A stretch of DNA of 64,000 nt from Thalassolituus sp006212115 (GTDB taxonomy: Bacteria > Pseudomonadota > Gammaproteobacteria > Pseudomonadales > Oceanobacteraceae): NCBI RefSeq assembly GCF_040372045.1, contig NZ_BAABWH010000001.1, one strand, 5' to 3'. Below the pieces are notes generated by a model. That model worked only from the letters and a program-made list of their open reading frames with translations, ran no database searches and was not told the origin of the DNA. The position numbers and the translations under genes are program-made. Shown here in pieces: positions 8,688 through 16,280 of the stretch. Each line of letters opens with the position of its first letter. The first letter of the stretch is position 1.

Positions 8688-8753
8688 GCGCTAAATAATA
8701 CAAAACTTATACAAAGAGGCCCCAAAACCCCCTGATATTTCATGGGTAAGCCC

Positions 8754-8782
8754 TTGGTATGCGGCTTTAGTTGGGATACTAT
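8754..8782 (+). promoter_or_regulatory. Candidate sigma-70 promoter of the cold-shock gene
   Basis: TTGGTA (8754-8759), a 17-base spacer and TACTAT (8777-8782) match the sigma-70 consensus at four of six positions each. Transcription from about 8790 would give a 5' leader near 170 nucleotides, similar to the long leaders of cspA-type mRNAs. Confidence 0.4.
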
Positions 8783-8815
8783 GACCTCGTCTTCCATAAG
8801 TGGGAGGCCGATTGA

Positions 8816-8848
8816 CAAGTGCCACAGAATAATCTGTGCAGCAACTTG
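8816..8848 (+). promoter_or_regulatory. Stem-loop in the cold-shock mRNA leader
   Basis: Within the leader, CACAGA / TCTGTG (8823-8828, 8833-8838) form a perfect stem with a four-base loop, and flanking CAAGT / ACTTG extend it after an internal bulge. Structured leaders control stability and translation of cspA mRNAs, so this is a candidate temperature-responsive element. This role is inference. Confidence 0.4.
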
Positions 8849-8960
8849 GTCGATAAGGGCATTATAGAAAGACCTTCCGGAAGCCCCGGCCAGTGATTGA
8901 CTAATGCCGTAACACAGCTAGTCCGCTGACTCGTTCAGCACATTATCTCAGGAAAAAAAC

Positions 8961-9173
8961 ATGGCAAATTTAGTTCAAGGCACAGTCAAATGGTTCAATG
9001 ACGAGAAAGGCTTCGGCTTTATCGCTCAGGATTCCGGAAAAGACGTTTTCGTTCACTACAGTGCAATCAACGGCAACGGCCGTCGTACACTGGAAGAAGG
9101 CCAGGCCGTAACCATGGAAGTGGTTACTGGTCAGAAAGGTCCTCAGGCAGAAAACGTAACACCTGCCGAATAA
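8961..9173 (+). CDS. CspA-family cold-shock protein
   Basis: A 70-residue single-domain cold-shock protein, an RNA/ssDNA-binding beta barrel that melts RNA structure at low temperature. RNP1 is KGFGFIAQ (residues 17-24) and RNP2 is DVFVHYSAI (28-36 region), with VKWFNDEKG before them and KGPQAENV near the end. The length equals that of CspA. AGGA lies eight to nine bases before the ATG. The roughly 270 bases upstream are non-coding and hold the candidate promoter and a structured leader. A GC-rich inverted repeat follows the gene (ggcccg / cgggcc) but has no T-run. Confidence 0.93.
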   Translation: MANLVQGTVKWFNDEKGFGFIAQDSGKDVFVHYSAINGNGRRTLEEGQAVTMEVVTGQKGPQAENVTPAE

Positions 9174-9320
9174 TTGCTGTGGCCCGGTGTCATCATCGGG
9201 CCCGCATCCCCTCCTGCTATTCTCTTCCTGATTCTGTTGAATCCCGTTTACCACTTATGAATATCAACTCGACAGTCGTCGAAATGCTGATACTCTGGTA
9301 AAAAAGTCTTACGGCCAGTT

Positions 9321-9713
9321 ATGTTAGATCAGGGCGAACTCTTTACGATTCCAAATCCTTGTCGGGGTGTCTGTACCTCAAACAACAAGGGATACTGCAA
9401 AGGTTGTTTGCGCTCGCGCAAAGAACGCTTTCACTGGCACGACTTTACGCCCTTCCAGCAACAGATCGTGATAAATCTGTGTGAGAGGCGCCGGCAGAAA
9501 ATCATGGCGGGCCCCACAGAAGACGTCATCGAAGATGAAACGAATTTATCTCAACTTGATCTGTTTGCAGAACCCGTCGCTGAAAATGCAGTATCGACTG
9601 AGGCAGAAACAGATGCCTCGGTAGAAATACCCGACTCTGAGCTTGAAGGTACATCTGAGGCTGTTAAGAGGCCAACCCCAGAGCCACCTAAAGATCAGTT
9701 CGATCTGTTCTGA
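9321..9713 (+). CDS. DUF1289 protein with three sliding-clamp-like motifs
   Basis: A 130-residue protein whose N-terminal part is a DUF1289 domain: PCRGVC (13-18), GYCKGCLRSRKER (24-36), then a Trp and a later conserved Cys (CERRR). The four early Cys residues suggest a zinc or iron-sulfur site. The acidic, probably disordered tail holds QLDLF at 78-82 and ends exactly with QFDLF (126-130). QGELF occurs at 4-8. QL[SD]LF is the known consensus for binding the bacterial DNA polymerase beta clamp, so a link to the replisome is a reasonable hypothesis. DUF1289 has no established function that I know. The 3' end overlaps hyi by 19 bases, tail to tail. Confidence 0.85.
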   Translation: MLDQGELFTIPNPCRGVCTSNNKGYCKGCLRSRKERFHWHDFTPFQQQIVINLCERRRQKIMAGPTEDVIEDETNLSQLDLFAEPVAENAVSTEAETDASVEIPDSELEGTSEAVKRPTPEPPKDQFDLF

Positions 9714-10477
9714 ATTGTTTTAAACCAACCCAGACCGGCAGAGGTTGACTCACCCTCGGGGCGATACTCCGCGCCGTACCATCCCTGATAGCCAGACATT
9801 TCAGCTGCCGCCCATAAAGATTGAAAATCCAACTCTCCCGTCCCCGGCTCATGACGCCCCGGCACATCAGCAAACTGAATGTGACCGATGTGAGCACCCG
9901 ACTCAGCCAATAACGCTGCCACCGGCTCTCCCATTCGGGCCATATGATAAATGTCGAACTGCATTGCTAGCTTCTCTGGGCAGTCAGCAATCACAGACTG
10001 CATATCGCCGAAACTGGCGATCAGAAAATCTGGCATATCGAATGTATTGATGGCTTCCAAGGTGACCTGTACTCCCTCAGGTCCAAGCAATCTCGAGGCT
10101 TTTATCAAATTGGACTGCAAAATCTGCAAGGCTGCTTCCCGTTCTTCAGGCGCTGCTCGACCTGCCAAAACATTCACGCATTGTGGTTTGAGCACACGCA
10201 CATACTCAAGGCATTGTAGAAGCGCATCTTCGAATGCCTGCTCCCGTCCACTGACACAGGCCAGACCCGCGCCGCCTGTCATCAAATCACCAGCCGGGAC
10301 ATTAATCAGCACACACTCCAGTTGATGTTTATCCAACTCGCGGCGGATATCGGCCGCAGGAGTATCGTAAGGAAACTGGATTTCCACAGCCTGAAAGCCA
10401 TCCGATGCCGCAGCCGCAAAACGCTCCAGAAACGCATGCTCGGGGTAAAGAAGAGAGAGATTTGCGGTGAACTTCAT
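9695..10477 (-). CDS. hyi: Hydroxypyruvate isomerase
   Basis: A 260-residue TIM-barrel protein of the xylose isomerase-like superfamily. MKFTANLSLLYPEHAFLERFAAA at the N terminus and the Glu-containing strands (LEAINTFDMPDF, FDIYHMARM, IGHIQFADVPGRHEPGTGELDF) are typical of Hyi/OtnI, which interconvert hydroxypyruvate and tartronate semialdehyde (or 2-keto-tetronate relatives). It is coupled to the upstream reductase gene by an ATGA overlap, so the pair would take hydroxypyruvate via tartronate semialdehyde to D-glycerate. No glyoxylate carboligase gene is nearby. OtnI-type activity is an alternative. Confidence 0.88.
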   Translation of the reverse strand: MKFTANLSLLYPEHAFLERFAAAASDGFQAVEIQFPYDTPAADIRRELDKHQLECVLINVPAGDLMTGGAGLACVSGREQAFEDALLQCLEYVRVLKPQCVNVLAGRAAPEEREAALQILQSNLIKASRLLGPEGVQVTLEAINTFDMPDFLIASFGDMQSVIADCPEKLAMQFDIYHMARMGEPVAALLAESGAHIGHIQFADVPGRHEPGTGELDFQSLWAAAEMSGYQGWYGAEYRPEGESTSAGLGWFKTIQNRSN

Positions 10478-11364
10478 TTCGCCAAGCCTTTATCAGCGTA
10501 CATTTCTACCAAGGTACAAGGATCACGATCGGCGTTCCCCTGCGAGGCATGCAGTCGCATCAGTTCGGCCCCTAGCCCTGCCATGGGTATGGCACTGCTG
10601 CTGCCTTTCGCTAAGGCGTTTGCCATATCCAGATCTTTGAGTAGTGTTTTCACATGCCACTTCACAGCGTCGAAATCTCGCTCTGCCATACGCGTTCCGG
10701 TCAGTTGCAGCGGGATGGAGTCGGCGAAGCCGCCTTTCAGTGCCTGCGGGATCTGAGCGGCATCCACACCCGCTTTCTCTGCCAACACCATGACTTCAGC
10801 CATTACCAGAACATTGCAGCTGACGAGCATCTGATTACAGATTTTGGTTACCTGCCCTGCTCCGACAGGCCCCATGTGGGTGACACGCTGTGATAACGGC
10901 GCAAGCACCGGACGCAGCGTATCGAGTAACTCGGCATCGCCGCCCGCCATGATAGCGAGTGTTCCCTGCTCGGCCCCCGCGACCCCACCTGAGACAGGTG
11001 CATCAATCCAACGCATTCCCGTTTTTTCCAGGAGTTCCGCCGCCATGCTCCGGGTCGCGTCTGGCTCGATGCTGGAGAAATCAATCAGTACCTGACTATC
11101 CCGACCCTGTTCAATCAAGCCACCCTCGCCTTCAACAATCGCGCGAACCGCGTGTGTATCAGTGACACAGGTCATGATGATATCGCTGCCACGAATCAGA
11201 TCTTGTAAGTGTTCACATACCTGAGCACCTACACCCTGAAGAGGCCTGCACTTTTCCGGACTGCGATTCCATACCGATACTGAGTATCCGGCCTCGTGCA
11301 GCCGCAGACTCATAGGGACACCCATCAGGCCCATTCCGACAAATCCGATACGCGGTTTTTGCAT
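10474..11364 (-). CDS. glxR: Tartronate semialdehyde reductase (2-hydroxy-3-oxopropionate reductase)
   Basis: A 296-residue beta-hydroxyacid dehydrogenase. The N-terminal Rossmann motif is GFVGMGLMGVPMS, the substrate motif is DAPVSGGVAGAEQGTLAIM (about residues 120-138), and the catalytic Lys lies in GAGQVTKICNQ. The all-alpha C-terminal domain is normal. Neighbouring hyi supports tartronate semialdehyde as substrate rather than 3-hydroxyisobutyrate. The ATG at 11364 was chosen because GGAG lies six bases upstream; an in-frame GTG six codons earlier has no site. The gene ends in the start of hyi (ATGA). Confidence 0.88.
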   Translation of the reverse strand: MQKPRIGFVGMGLMGVPMSLRLHEAGYSVSVWNRSPEKCRPLQGVGAQVCEHLQDLIRGSDIIMTCVTDTHAVRAIVEGEGGLIEQGRDSQVLIDFSSIEPDATRSMAAELLEKTGMRWIDAPVSGGVAGAEQGTLAIMAGGDAELLDTLRPVLAPLSQRVTHMGPVGAGQVTKICNQMLVSCNVLVMAEVMVLAEKAGVDAAQIPQALKGGFADSIPLQLTGTRMAERDFDAVKWHVKTLLKDLDMANALAKGSSSAIPMAGLGAELMRLHASQGNADRDPCTLVEMYADKGLAK

Positions 11365-11556
11365 ATATTTCTCCACTCTCACCCCTGATTTTCAGAACAA
11401 GGATCTTACCATTAACGAAATTTAACGTTGGTACACCGGGCAGTTTTTATTCCCTCACCTATGCTAAGAAAATCTCTGATGAGGGCAGCGCCGATTCAGT
11501 GACCCGCAAGGTGGCTATCGCACCTCTGAATAAGTATTAAAGAAGGAAGTACAACG

Positions 11557-12396
11557 ATGAATATGGCCTCTATTTTCGCAGAACCAAAACAACTCCCTCA
11601 CATTCCACGTGTCGTACAGGAACTGATGGAGAGCTTCAGGGGAGACGAGCACTCGTTGGATATTGATGACATCAGTGGAAAAGTTGCGAAAGATCAGTCT
11701 CTGACCGCGAAAGTGCTGCGACTGGCGAACTCTGCACACTACGGCGTCCCCCGTACCGTAGCAACACCGCAGGATGCCGTCATGCTGCTCGGCTTCGGTA
11801 CTCTTCGTACCATGGTTCTCGCTTCTGGGGTGACCGGTGCCTTCTCTAAAATCGAAGGCTTCGACCAGAATGCTTTCTGGAAAAACGCCTTCAGCATCGC
11901 CGAAGTCTCTAAGTGGATTGCTGGCTTTACACAAGGTGCGGACAAAGAAACGGCATTCACCTGCGGCATGATGCACTCTGTGGGCAATCTGCTTATTCGT
12001 ATGTTCTACCCAACTGAGGCAGCGAGTATTGACCAGAGCGAAAGCATGGGTTCGTCGAAGCGTCATCAACTGGAAAACGGTCAATTTGGCTATAACTACG
12101 CCGACGTAGGGGCGGAACTGGCAAAACGCTGGAAGTTTCCAGACATCATTCAGGATGCCATCGCGCACCAGAATTCACCAGAAAACAGCGAAGACTACAG
12201 CACTGAAGCCGGAATCATTTACATAGCAAAATATCTGAAGCGTGCTCACGATGAGAACATGTCTGAAGATGAAATTGTTGCCGGATTCCCACTCCAGGTT
12301 GCCGATAAGATTGGCATGGATGTGAACAAAGCATACAGCGACCTGGCGTCACTCGGTGAGCTACACTCTGGTCTGGATTGCCTGATCGAAGACTGA
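11557..12396 (+). CDS. HDOD-domain protein
   Basis: A 279-residue protein in which an HDOD domain spans about residues 15-215. Typical phrases are LPHIPRVVQELM, ISGKVAKDQSLTAKVLRLANSAHYG, AVMLLGFGTLRTMVLAS and CGMMHSVGNLLI. HDOD proteins are HD-GYP relatives without conserved catalytic residues, often used in signalling, motility and c-di-GMP-linked control. No second domain is attached, so this is a stand-alone HDOD protein. GAAGGAAG before the ATG is a good ribosome site. Its 3' end overlaps the convergent ATP-grasp gene by 36 bases. Confidence 0.85.
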   Translation: MNMASIFAEPKQLPHIPRVVQELMESFRGDEHSLDIDDISGKVAKDQSLTAKVLRLANSAHYGVPRTVATPQDAVMLLGFGTLRTMVLASGVTGAFSKIEGFDQNAFWKNAFSIAEVSKWIAGFTQGADKETAFTCGMMHSVGNLLIRMFYPTEAASIDQSESMGSSKRHQLENGQFGYNYADVGAELAKRWKFPDIIQDAIAHQNSPENSEDYSTEAGIIYIAKYLKRAHDENMSEDEIVAGFPLQVADKIGMDVNKAYSDLASLGELHSGLDCLIED

Positions 12397-13383
12397 TTGA
12401 TCGGCAAACCACTCACGGCTGCGTGCTACTCTCGCCTCTGGCGTTAAACGGGTATCCGCGGCCGACAACGCATCAAGGCGACGTAACCTGGGCAGCAGCC
12501 CTGCATTGTTTGCCAATTGAATCGCAAGCCCGGGTCGAGCATTAAGCTCCAGCAAGAGCGGCCCACAATCCCGATCAACGACAATATCAATCCCCAGATA
12601 ACCCAACCCCGTCACGTCATAGCATCGCGCAGCCATCACAAGTAAGGCTTCCCAGTCCGGTATCGTCAGTGCACCCAGTGGCTTATTGGTATCGGGATGA
12701 TGACTCAATGGCTGACCGTGCTGAACCGCCGCCAGAGCGACACCGGTGGCGATATCGATACCGACTCCCACGGCCCCCTGATGCAGATTCGCCTTACCAT
12801 CTGAGGCATGGGTAGACAAACGTACCATCGCCATTACCGGGTATCCACGACAGACGATAACGCGAATATCTGGCACCCCTTCCACTGTGTAGTCATTGAA
12901 GTGCGGGGCCTGATGGATCAAAGATTCGACCAGAGCGACATCCGCCGCCCCACCAAGGCTGTATAGGCCGGATAGAATATTAGATACATGGCGCACAAGA
13001 TCCTGCCGACTGATGTGCGCACCGCTCGCTTTTACCCAGTGCTCACCGTCTTTATGCGTAATGATCAGAATACCTTTACCGCCGCTCCCCTTAGCAGGCT
13101 TGATGGCAAACCCCTGATGCCCGTCAACCAGATCCGCTATGCGCTTCACTTGTGACTGCTCGTCGATCACGCCGATCAAGTCGGCCATAGGGATACCCGC
13201 TTCACTTAGGGTCGTGCGGGTCTTACGTTTATCATCAACCAGTGGGAACAGGCTACGTGGATTGTACTGCCCAATATATTTGCGGTTGCGCCGGTTGATA
13301 CCAAGCATTCCTGCTTGTGCGAGAGTCCAGGGAGCGATCAACCCGTTCATCATCGCCGCTCGTATCGTCTCCCAATTGAGCAT
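12361..13383 (-). CDS. RimK-related alpha-L-glutamate ligase-like ATP-grasp protein
   Basis: A 340-residue ATP-grasp enzyme. The ATP-binding lysine region is FAIKPAKGSGGKGILII (about residues 92-108), the Arg-containing substrate strand is PDIRVIVCRGYPVMAMVRLST, and the magnesium site is LLLELNARPGLAIQLAN. It belongs to the RimK-related ligases found beside an inactive transglutaminase-7TM protein and a retropepsin-like protein, a trio proposed to form or trim peptide tags and, from memory, linked to osmotic stress tolerance as rloABC. It starts at the ATG at 13383, sharing one base with the stop of the upstream gene (TGATG). The target of ligation is unknown. Confidence 0.8.
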   Translation of the reverse strand: MLNWETIRAAMMNGLIAPWTLAQAGMLGINRRNRKYIGQYNPRSLFPLVDDKRKTRTTLSEAGIPMADLIGVIDEQSQVKRIADLVDGHQGFAIKPAKGSGGKGILIITHKDGEHWVKASGAHISRQDLVRHVSNILSGLYSLGGAADVALVESLIHQAPHFNDYTVEGVPDIRVIVCRGYPVMAMVRLSTHASDGKANLHQGAVGVGIDIATGVALAAVQHGQPLSHHPDTNKPLGALTIPDWEALLVMAARCYDVTGLGYLGIDIVVDRDCGPLLLELNARPGLAIQLANNAGLLPRLRRLDALSAADTRLTPEARVARSREWFADQSVFDQAIQTRV

Positions 13384-14915
13384 CAACGCTTCAGCACCGC
13401 AAAGCGACGCAGCTCAAACAAGCGATAGCCAGTGTACGAGCCAAGAAGGAGCACCAGCGCCAGCACGATAAACTGCACGCCCATAAAATTAAACGTCAGG
13501 TGCTGAACAAGCGGATGTTGCATAGCCCCGTAGGCCATAACAGCCGTCACCAGACTGCCTCCCCCCTGAATCATCACTTCCCGGCCGCCTTCTTCCTCCC
13601 AGAGAATCGACATACGTTCGATCGTCCAGGCAAGGATCACCATAGGGAAGAACATCACCTTCAATCCCTCGGTCAGCCCAAGCTTGTATGAGAGCACGCT
13701 GAAGAGACTGATGATGGCGATGACCGAAATGATCACCGCGGATATTCGCGCGACAAGCAATAAGTTCAGGCGTGATAAATAGCCACGAACAATCAAACCT
13801 GCCGCCACGACTAAGATAAACCCAACAATGCCCGTACCTAACGAGGTTTGCATAAAAGCAATGGCAATTAACACGGGCATAAAGGTACCCGACGTGCGTA
13901 TACCCACCAGTATCCGTAACAGGCAGACCACCAGCGCCCCTACGGGCAATAACAGAATGGTTTTAAACATCGCCTGCTCAGCGACAGGTAGACTGTGAAT
14001 AGAGAAATTCAGTAAAGAAGACTGTAACGGCAAACTGTCATTAAGTGCAGAATACGTAGACTCTTCCCGACGAAGCATCGAAAAGCGAATACGCGAATTT
14101 TCGCCGCCGATCACATCAAGAACCGATGCTCCGCGCTGCTCCCAAAGTAGCAGTGGCTTTGGTTCCTCAGATGCCAGCAGGCTTTCATCCTTCATTTCAT
14201 CGAGACGGAAGACCTTGCTGTCGTCGCCATCCCACACCCGCAAAAGCGGCGTAAGCAGCTGGCGTCTGCGTCTGTCTTCCAGTTCCAGGCCATAAACAAC
14301 CGCAGCGTGCACCGATGAATAATTCAGAATCTCAGCCAACAATGCAGGCAGCCTGCCGTTGTAAGCACGCTTCAATAGCAGAATATGCTGTGGCGATTCT
14401 TCTTCGGTCAGCCGCTTGATCAACTCACGTGCAAAGCTGAAATTATCGGCGGAGGCCTCCCAGGATTCGCGCGTCAGGCGTTGAATCGCAATTTCATATG
14501 GTTCTTGCCAGTCCGGCTCTGTCAGCGGTGGAGGTGTGACCAACTGCGAGTCTGCCATATCAGACTCGAGCACATCGACCTGAAAATACAACTGCTGAAC
14601 TCCACGGGCGCTACGAATCGTCCATTCAGCACGCGGGTCTGGACCGTCAATAAAATGTAGTCCGTAACCCGGCGACGCACCGGATTGACGTAGCAAGGTG
14701 AAGCCTTCCTGATCAGCTGGACGCGCCATTGACACTTTAACCGGCTGATTGCCCGCTTCAAATTCCACCAGTGCTTCGACAGACCATACGGTCTGTGTCT
14801 CACCGTGAAACAGAGGGACTTCGTACACCCAGTGGCGTTGCAAAACCAATGTGATACCGGCCAACAACAGGAGCACAATCAGGGTGTAGAAACTAAGAGC
14901 AGAGGCCGGTTTCAT
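13383..14915 (-). CDS. Inactive transglutaminase fused to seven-transmembrane domain (RloB-like)
   Basis: A 510-residue membrane protein. One hydrophobic segment (about residues 8-25) is followed by a large domain (30-310) resembling a transglutaminase. At the expected nucleophile position it reads EILNYSSVHAAVVYG, with no Cys, so the domain should be catalytically dead. The C-terminal part (about 320-500) has around seven hydrophobic helices, including TILLLPVGALVVCLL and IRTSGTFMPVLIAIAFMQT. The gene lies three bases after the retropepsin-like gene and is coupled to the ATP-grasp gene. It probably anchors or presents a peptide substrate to these two enzymes (inference). Confidence 0.8.
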   Translation of the reverse strand: MKPASALSFYTLIVLLLLAGITLVLQRHWVYEVPLFHGETQTVWSVEALVEFEAGNQPVKVSMARPADQEGFTLLRQSGASPGYGLHFIDGPDPRAEWTIRSARGVQQLYFQVDVLESDMADSQLVTPPPLTEPDWQEPYEIAIQRLTRESWEASADNFSFARELIKRLTEEESPQHILLLKRAYNGRLPALLAEILNYSSVHAAVVYGLELEDRRRRQLLTPLLRVWDGDDSKVFRLDEMKDESLLASEEPKPLLLWEQRGASVLDVIGGENSRIRFSMLRREESTYSALNDSLPLQSSLLNFSIHSLPVAEQAMFKTILLLPVGALVVCLLRILVGIRTSGTFMPVLIAIAFMQTSLGTGIVGFILVVAAGLIVRGYLSRLNLLLVARISAVIISVIAIISLFSVLSYKLGLTEGLKVMFFPMVILAWTIERMSILWEEEGGREVMIQGGGSLVTAVMAYGAMQHPLVQHLTFNFMGVQFIVLALVLLLGSYTGYRLFELRRFAVLKR

Positions 14916-14918
14916 GGT

Positions 14919-15653
14919 TCAGCGTTTCTTCGACTTAGGATGAATAAACTCCTGACTGACATCCACAACAGCCATGTCTTTCAGGAATGAACGTCCGAGA
15001 AGGACGGGGTAAGACATTCGGGAACGATCCGCCAGCGTGAATTCTGTCGGTAAGTGCAGGCTACCGAGTTTTACATCAAACACGACCACAGGACGACGAT
15101 CCACATCATCAAATGAAGCCTGACGGATTAACACGTTGCGCTCGAGTGGCACCTCAAGGTGGATGTCGTTGTCGGCATTGCCCGTATCCAGATCGAATGA
15201 AACCCAACGTTTACCGTCGCGTTCGAAGCGCACAATATTGGTCGCGCTGATGGATGACGTCTCAGCACCTGTATCAACACGGGCAGAGAGATACTTACCG
15301 GGAGGAGATAAAAATACCCATTCAGTTGCTCCCACCACCAGCTTACTGTCTGCGCGATAATTTGCAGGAGCTGGCAAGCAGCCCGGTGCGGGTGTAGGCG
15401 GTGGGACTTGAGATACCGGTCGCTGGGCCATCTTATCAAGACGTGACTGCATCGATAGCAGAGTGATCTGCTGATCTGCCATGGCCGTTTTCAGGTCTGT
15501 GAGGGCTTCATTGTCCTCTTCGGGCAACTGACAATGAGTCTGTATCAACGACTCGACTCCAGCCAGAGTGACATCTCTGTGCTCAGGCCCCGGCCAATGG
15601 CTGCACCCCGACAACAACACTACGACGGCTACGAATAAGGCATGCGTGCGCAT
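14919..15653 (-). CDS. Retropepsin-like (putative ATP-dependent zinc) protease, lipoprotein (RloA-like)
   Basis: A 244-residue protein annotated in relatives as putative ATP-dependent zinc protease but with a retropepsin-like fold. The N terminus is a lipoprotein signal (ALFVAVVVLLSGC), so Cys 20 or so is probably lipidated. A linker with a short coiled coil and a Pro-rich stretch (PPPTPAPG) precedes the catalytic domain. RVDTGAETSSISA contains the DTG motif expected for an aspartic peptidase. SYPVLLGRSFLKDM is the usual closing motif. The ATG at 15653 has GAGGAG four bases upstream. It is the first gene of the rlo-type trio and places the protease on the periplasmic side, opposite the cytosolic ATP-grasp ligase. 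Confidence 0.82.
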   Translation of the reverse strand: MRTHALFVAVVVLLSGCSHWPGPEHRDVTLAGVESLIQTHCQLPEEDNEALTDLKTAMADQQITLLSMQSRLDKMAQRPVSQVPPPTPAPGCLPAPANYRADSKLVVGATEWVFLSPPGKYLSARVDTGAETSSISATNIVRFERDGKRWVSFDLDTGNADNDIHLEVPLERNVLIRQASFDDVDRRPVVVFDVKLGSLHLPTEFTLADRSRMSYPVLLGRSFLKDMAVVDVSQEFIHPKSKKR

Positions 15654-15724
15654 ACTGCTCCTCAGACTATGACTCGCCAGCATTTAATCACAGAAGGCCA
15701 GATTGAGATACGGAATCAGGTAAT

Positions 15725-16192
15725 TCATCGAACACCCGTTTCAAAGGTGCCGTCTGAATGGAAGCGGGCAACCTGCATCCGCCGACGCCCCAACAACAAG
15801 GGCTCCTCGTCATAGAAAAGGAAGTTCTTCCAACATTGACGAAATGTTCCCCAAGTGGTCTGAACAACATTATGGCAGTCGTAGCAGAAGTACACGGTTA
15901 TGTTGTCTTCCCAATCCGCAAAATCAAGCTCTTCAGGCAGCGCGTTGTCATCCGACTCCCAGAGGCTCTGCCACTCAGCTTTCTCCTGCCAGACGCCATT
16001 GCGGTTTGGCCAGTCGCCATTCATAAAATGCGCTGCGTGCGTTGCTTCTTTACTGATTTGCTGACGCCAGAAGGCCAGTGAGGACGCCTCAGTCATTGGA
16101 CGGATGTCATCGAGCAGAGCCTGATCCACCGGCAACTCGCGATGACGAAAAATCCACCCCTGCGGATAATCACTTAGCGATTGATATTCCAT
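15725..16192 (-). CDS. DUF2947-like hypothetical protein
   Basis: A 155-residue soluble protein with no signal peptide. Phrases such as GWIFRHRELPVD, ITVYFCYDCHNVVQTTWG and CWKNFLFYDEEPLLLGRRR fit what I remember of DUF2947, a family of unknown function in marine gammaproteobacteria. It is rich in Trp and acidic residues. AGGA six bases before the ATG at 16192 fixes the start. It lies between the thrC terminator and the rlo-type cluster on the same strand, 71 bases from the latter, so it could be read with it. Confidence 0.6.
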   Translation of the reverse strand: MEYQSLSDYPQGWIFRHRELPVDQALLDDIRPMTEASSLAFWRQQISKEATHAAHFMNGDWPNRNGVWQEKAEWQSLWESDDNALPEELDFADWEDNITVYFCYDCHNVVQTTWGTFRQCWKNFLFYDEEPLLLGRRRMQVARFHSDGTFETGVR

Positions 16193-16225
16193 AATGATTC
16201 CTGAATGCGTGAGTACTACTGACAC

Positions 16226-16262
16226 AAAAACGCCGCCGTTGGTTCATTCCAGGACGGCGGCG
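16226..16262 (-). terminator. Rho-independent terminator after thrC
   Basis: On the minus strand a perfect nine-base stem CGCCGCCGT / ACGGCGGCG (16254-16262 and 16231-16239) is followed by five T (16226-16230). It separates thrC from the DUF2947-like gene. Confidence 0.9.
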
Positions 16263-16280
16263 CATTTCCGTAGTGGTCGT

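Noticed and set aside
9181..9205. GGCCCG/CGGGCC inverted repeat after the cold-shock gene as a terminator
   Set aside because: The stem is only six bases with a ten-base loop and no T-run follows; kept only as a note.
11401..11450. A possible sigma-54 promoter (TTGGTAC...GCA) before the HDOD gene
   Set aside because: The GG and GC elements are eight bases apart rather than the required ten, so the spacing is wrong.
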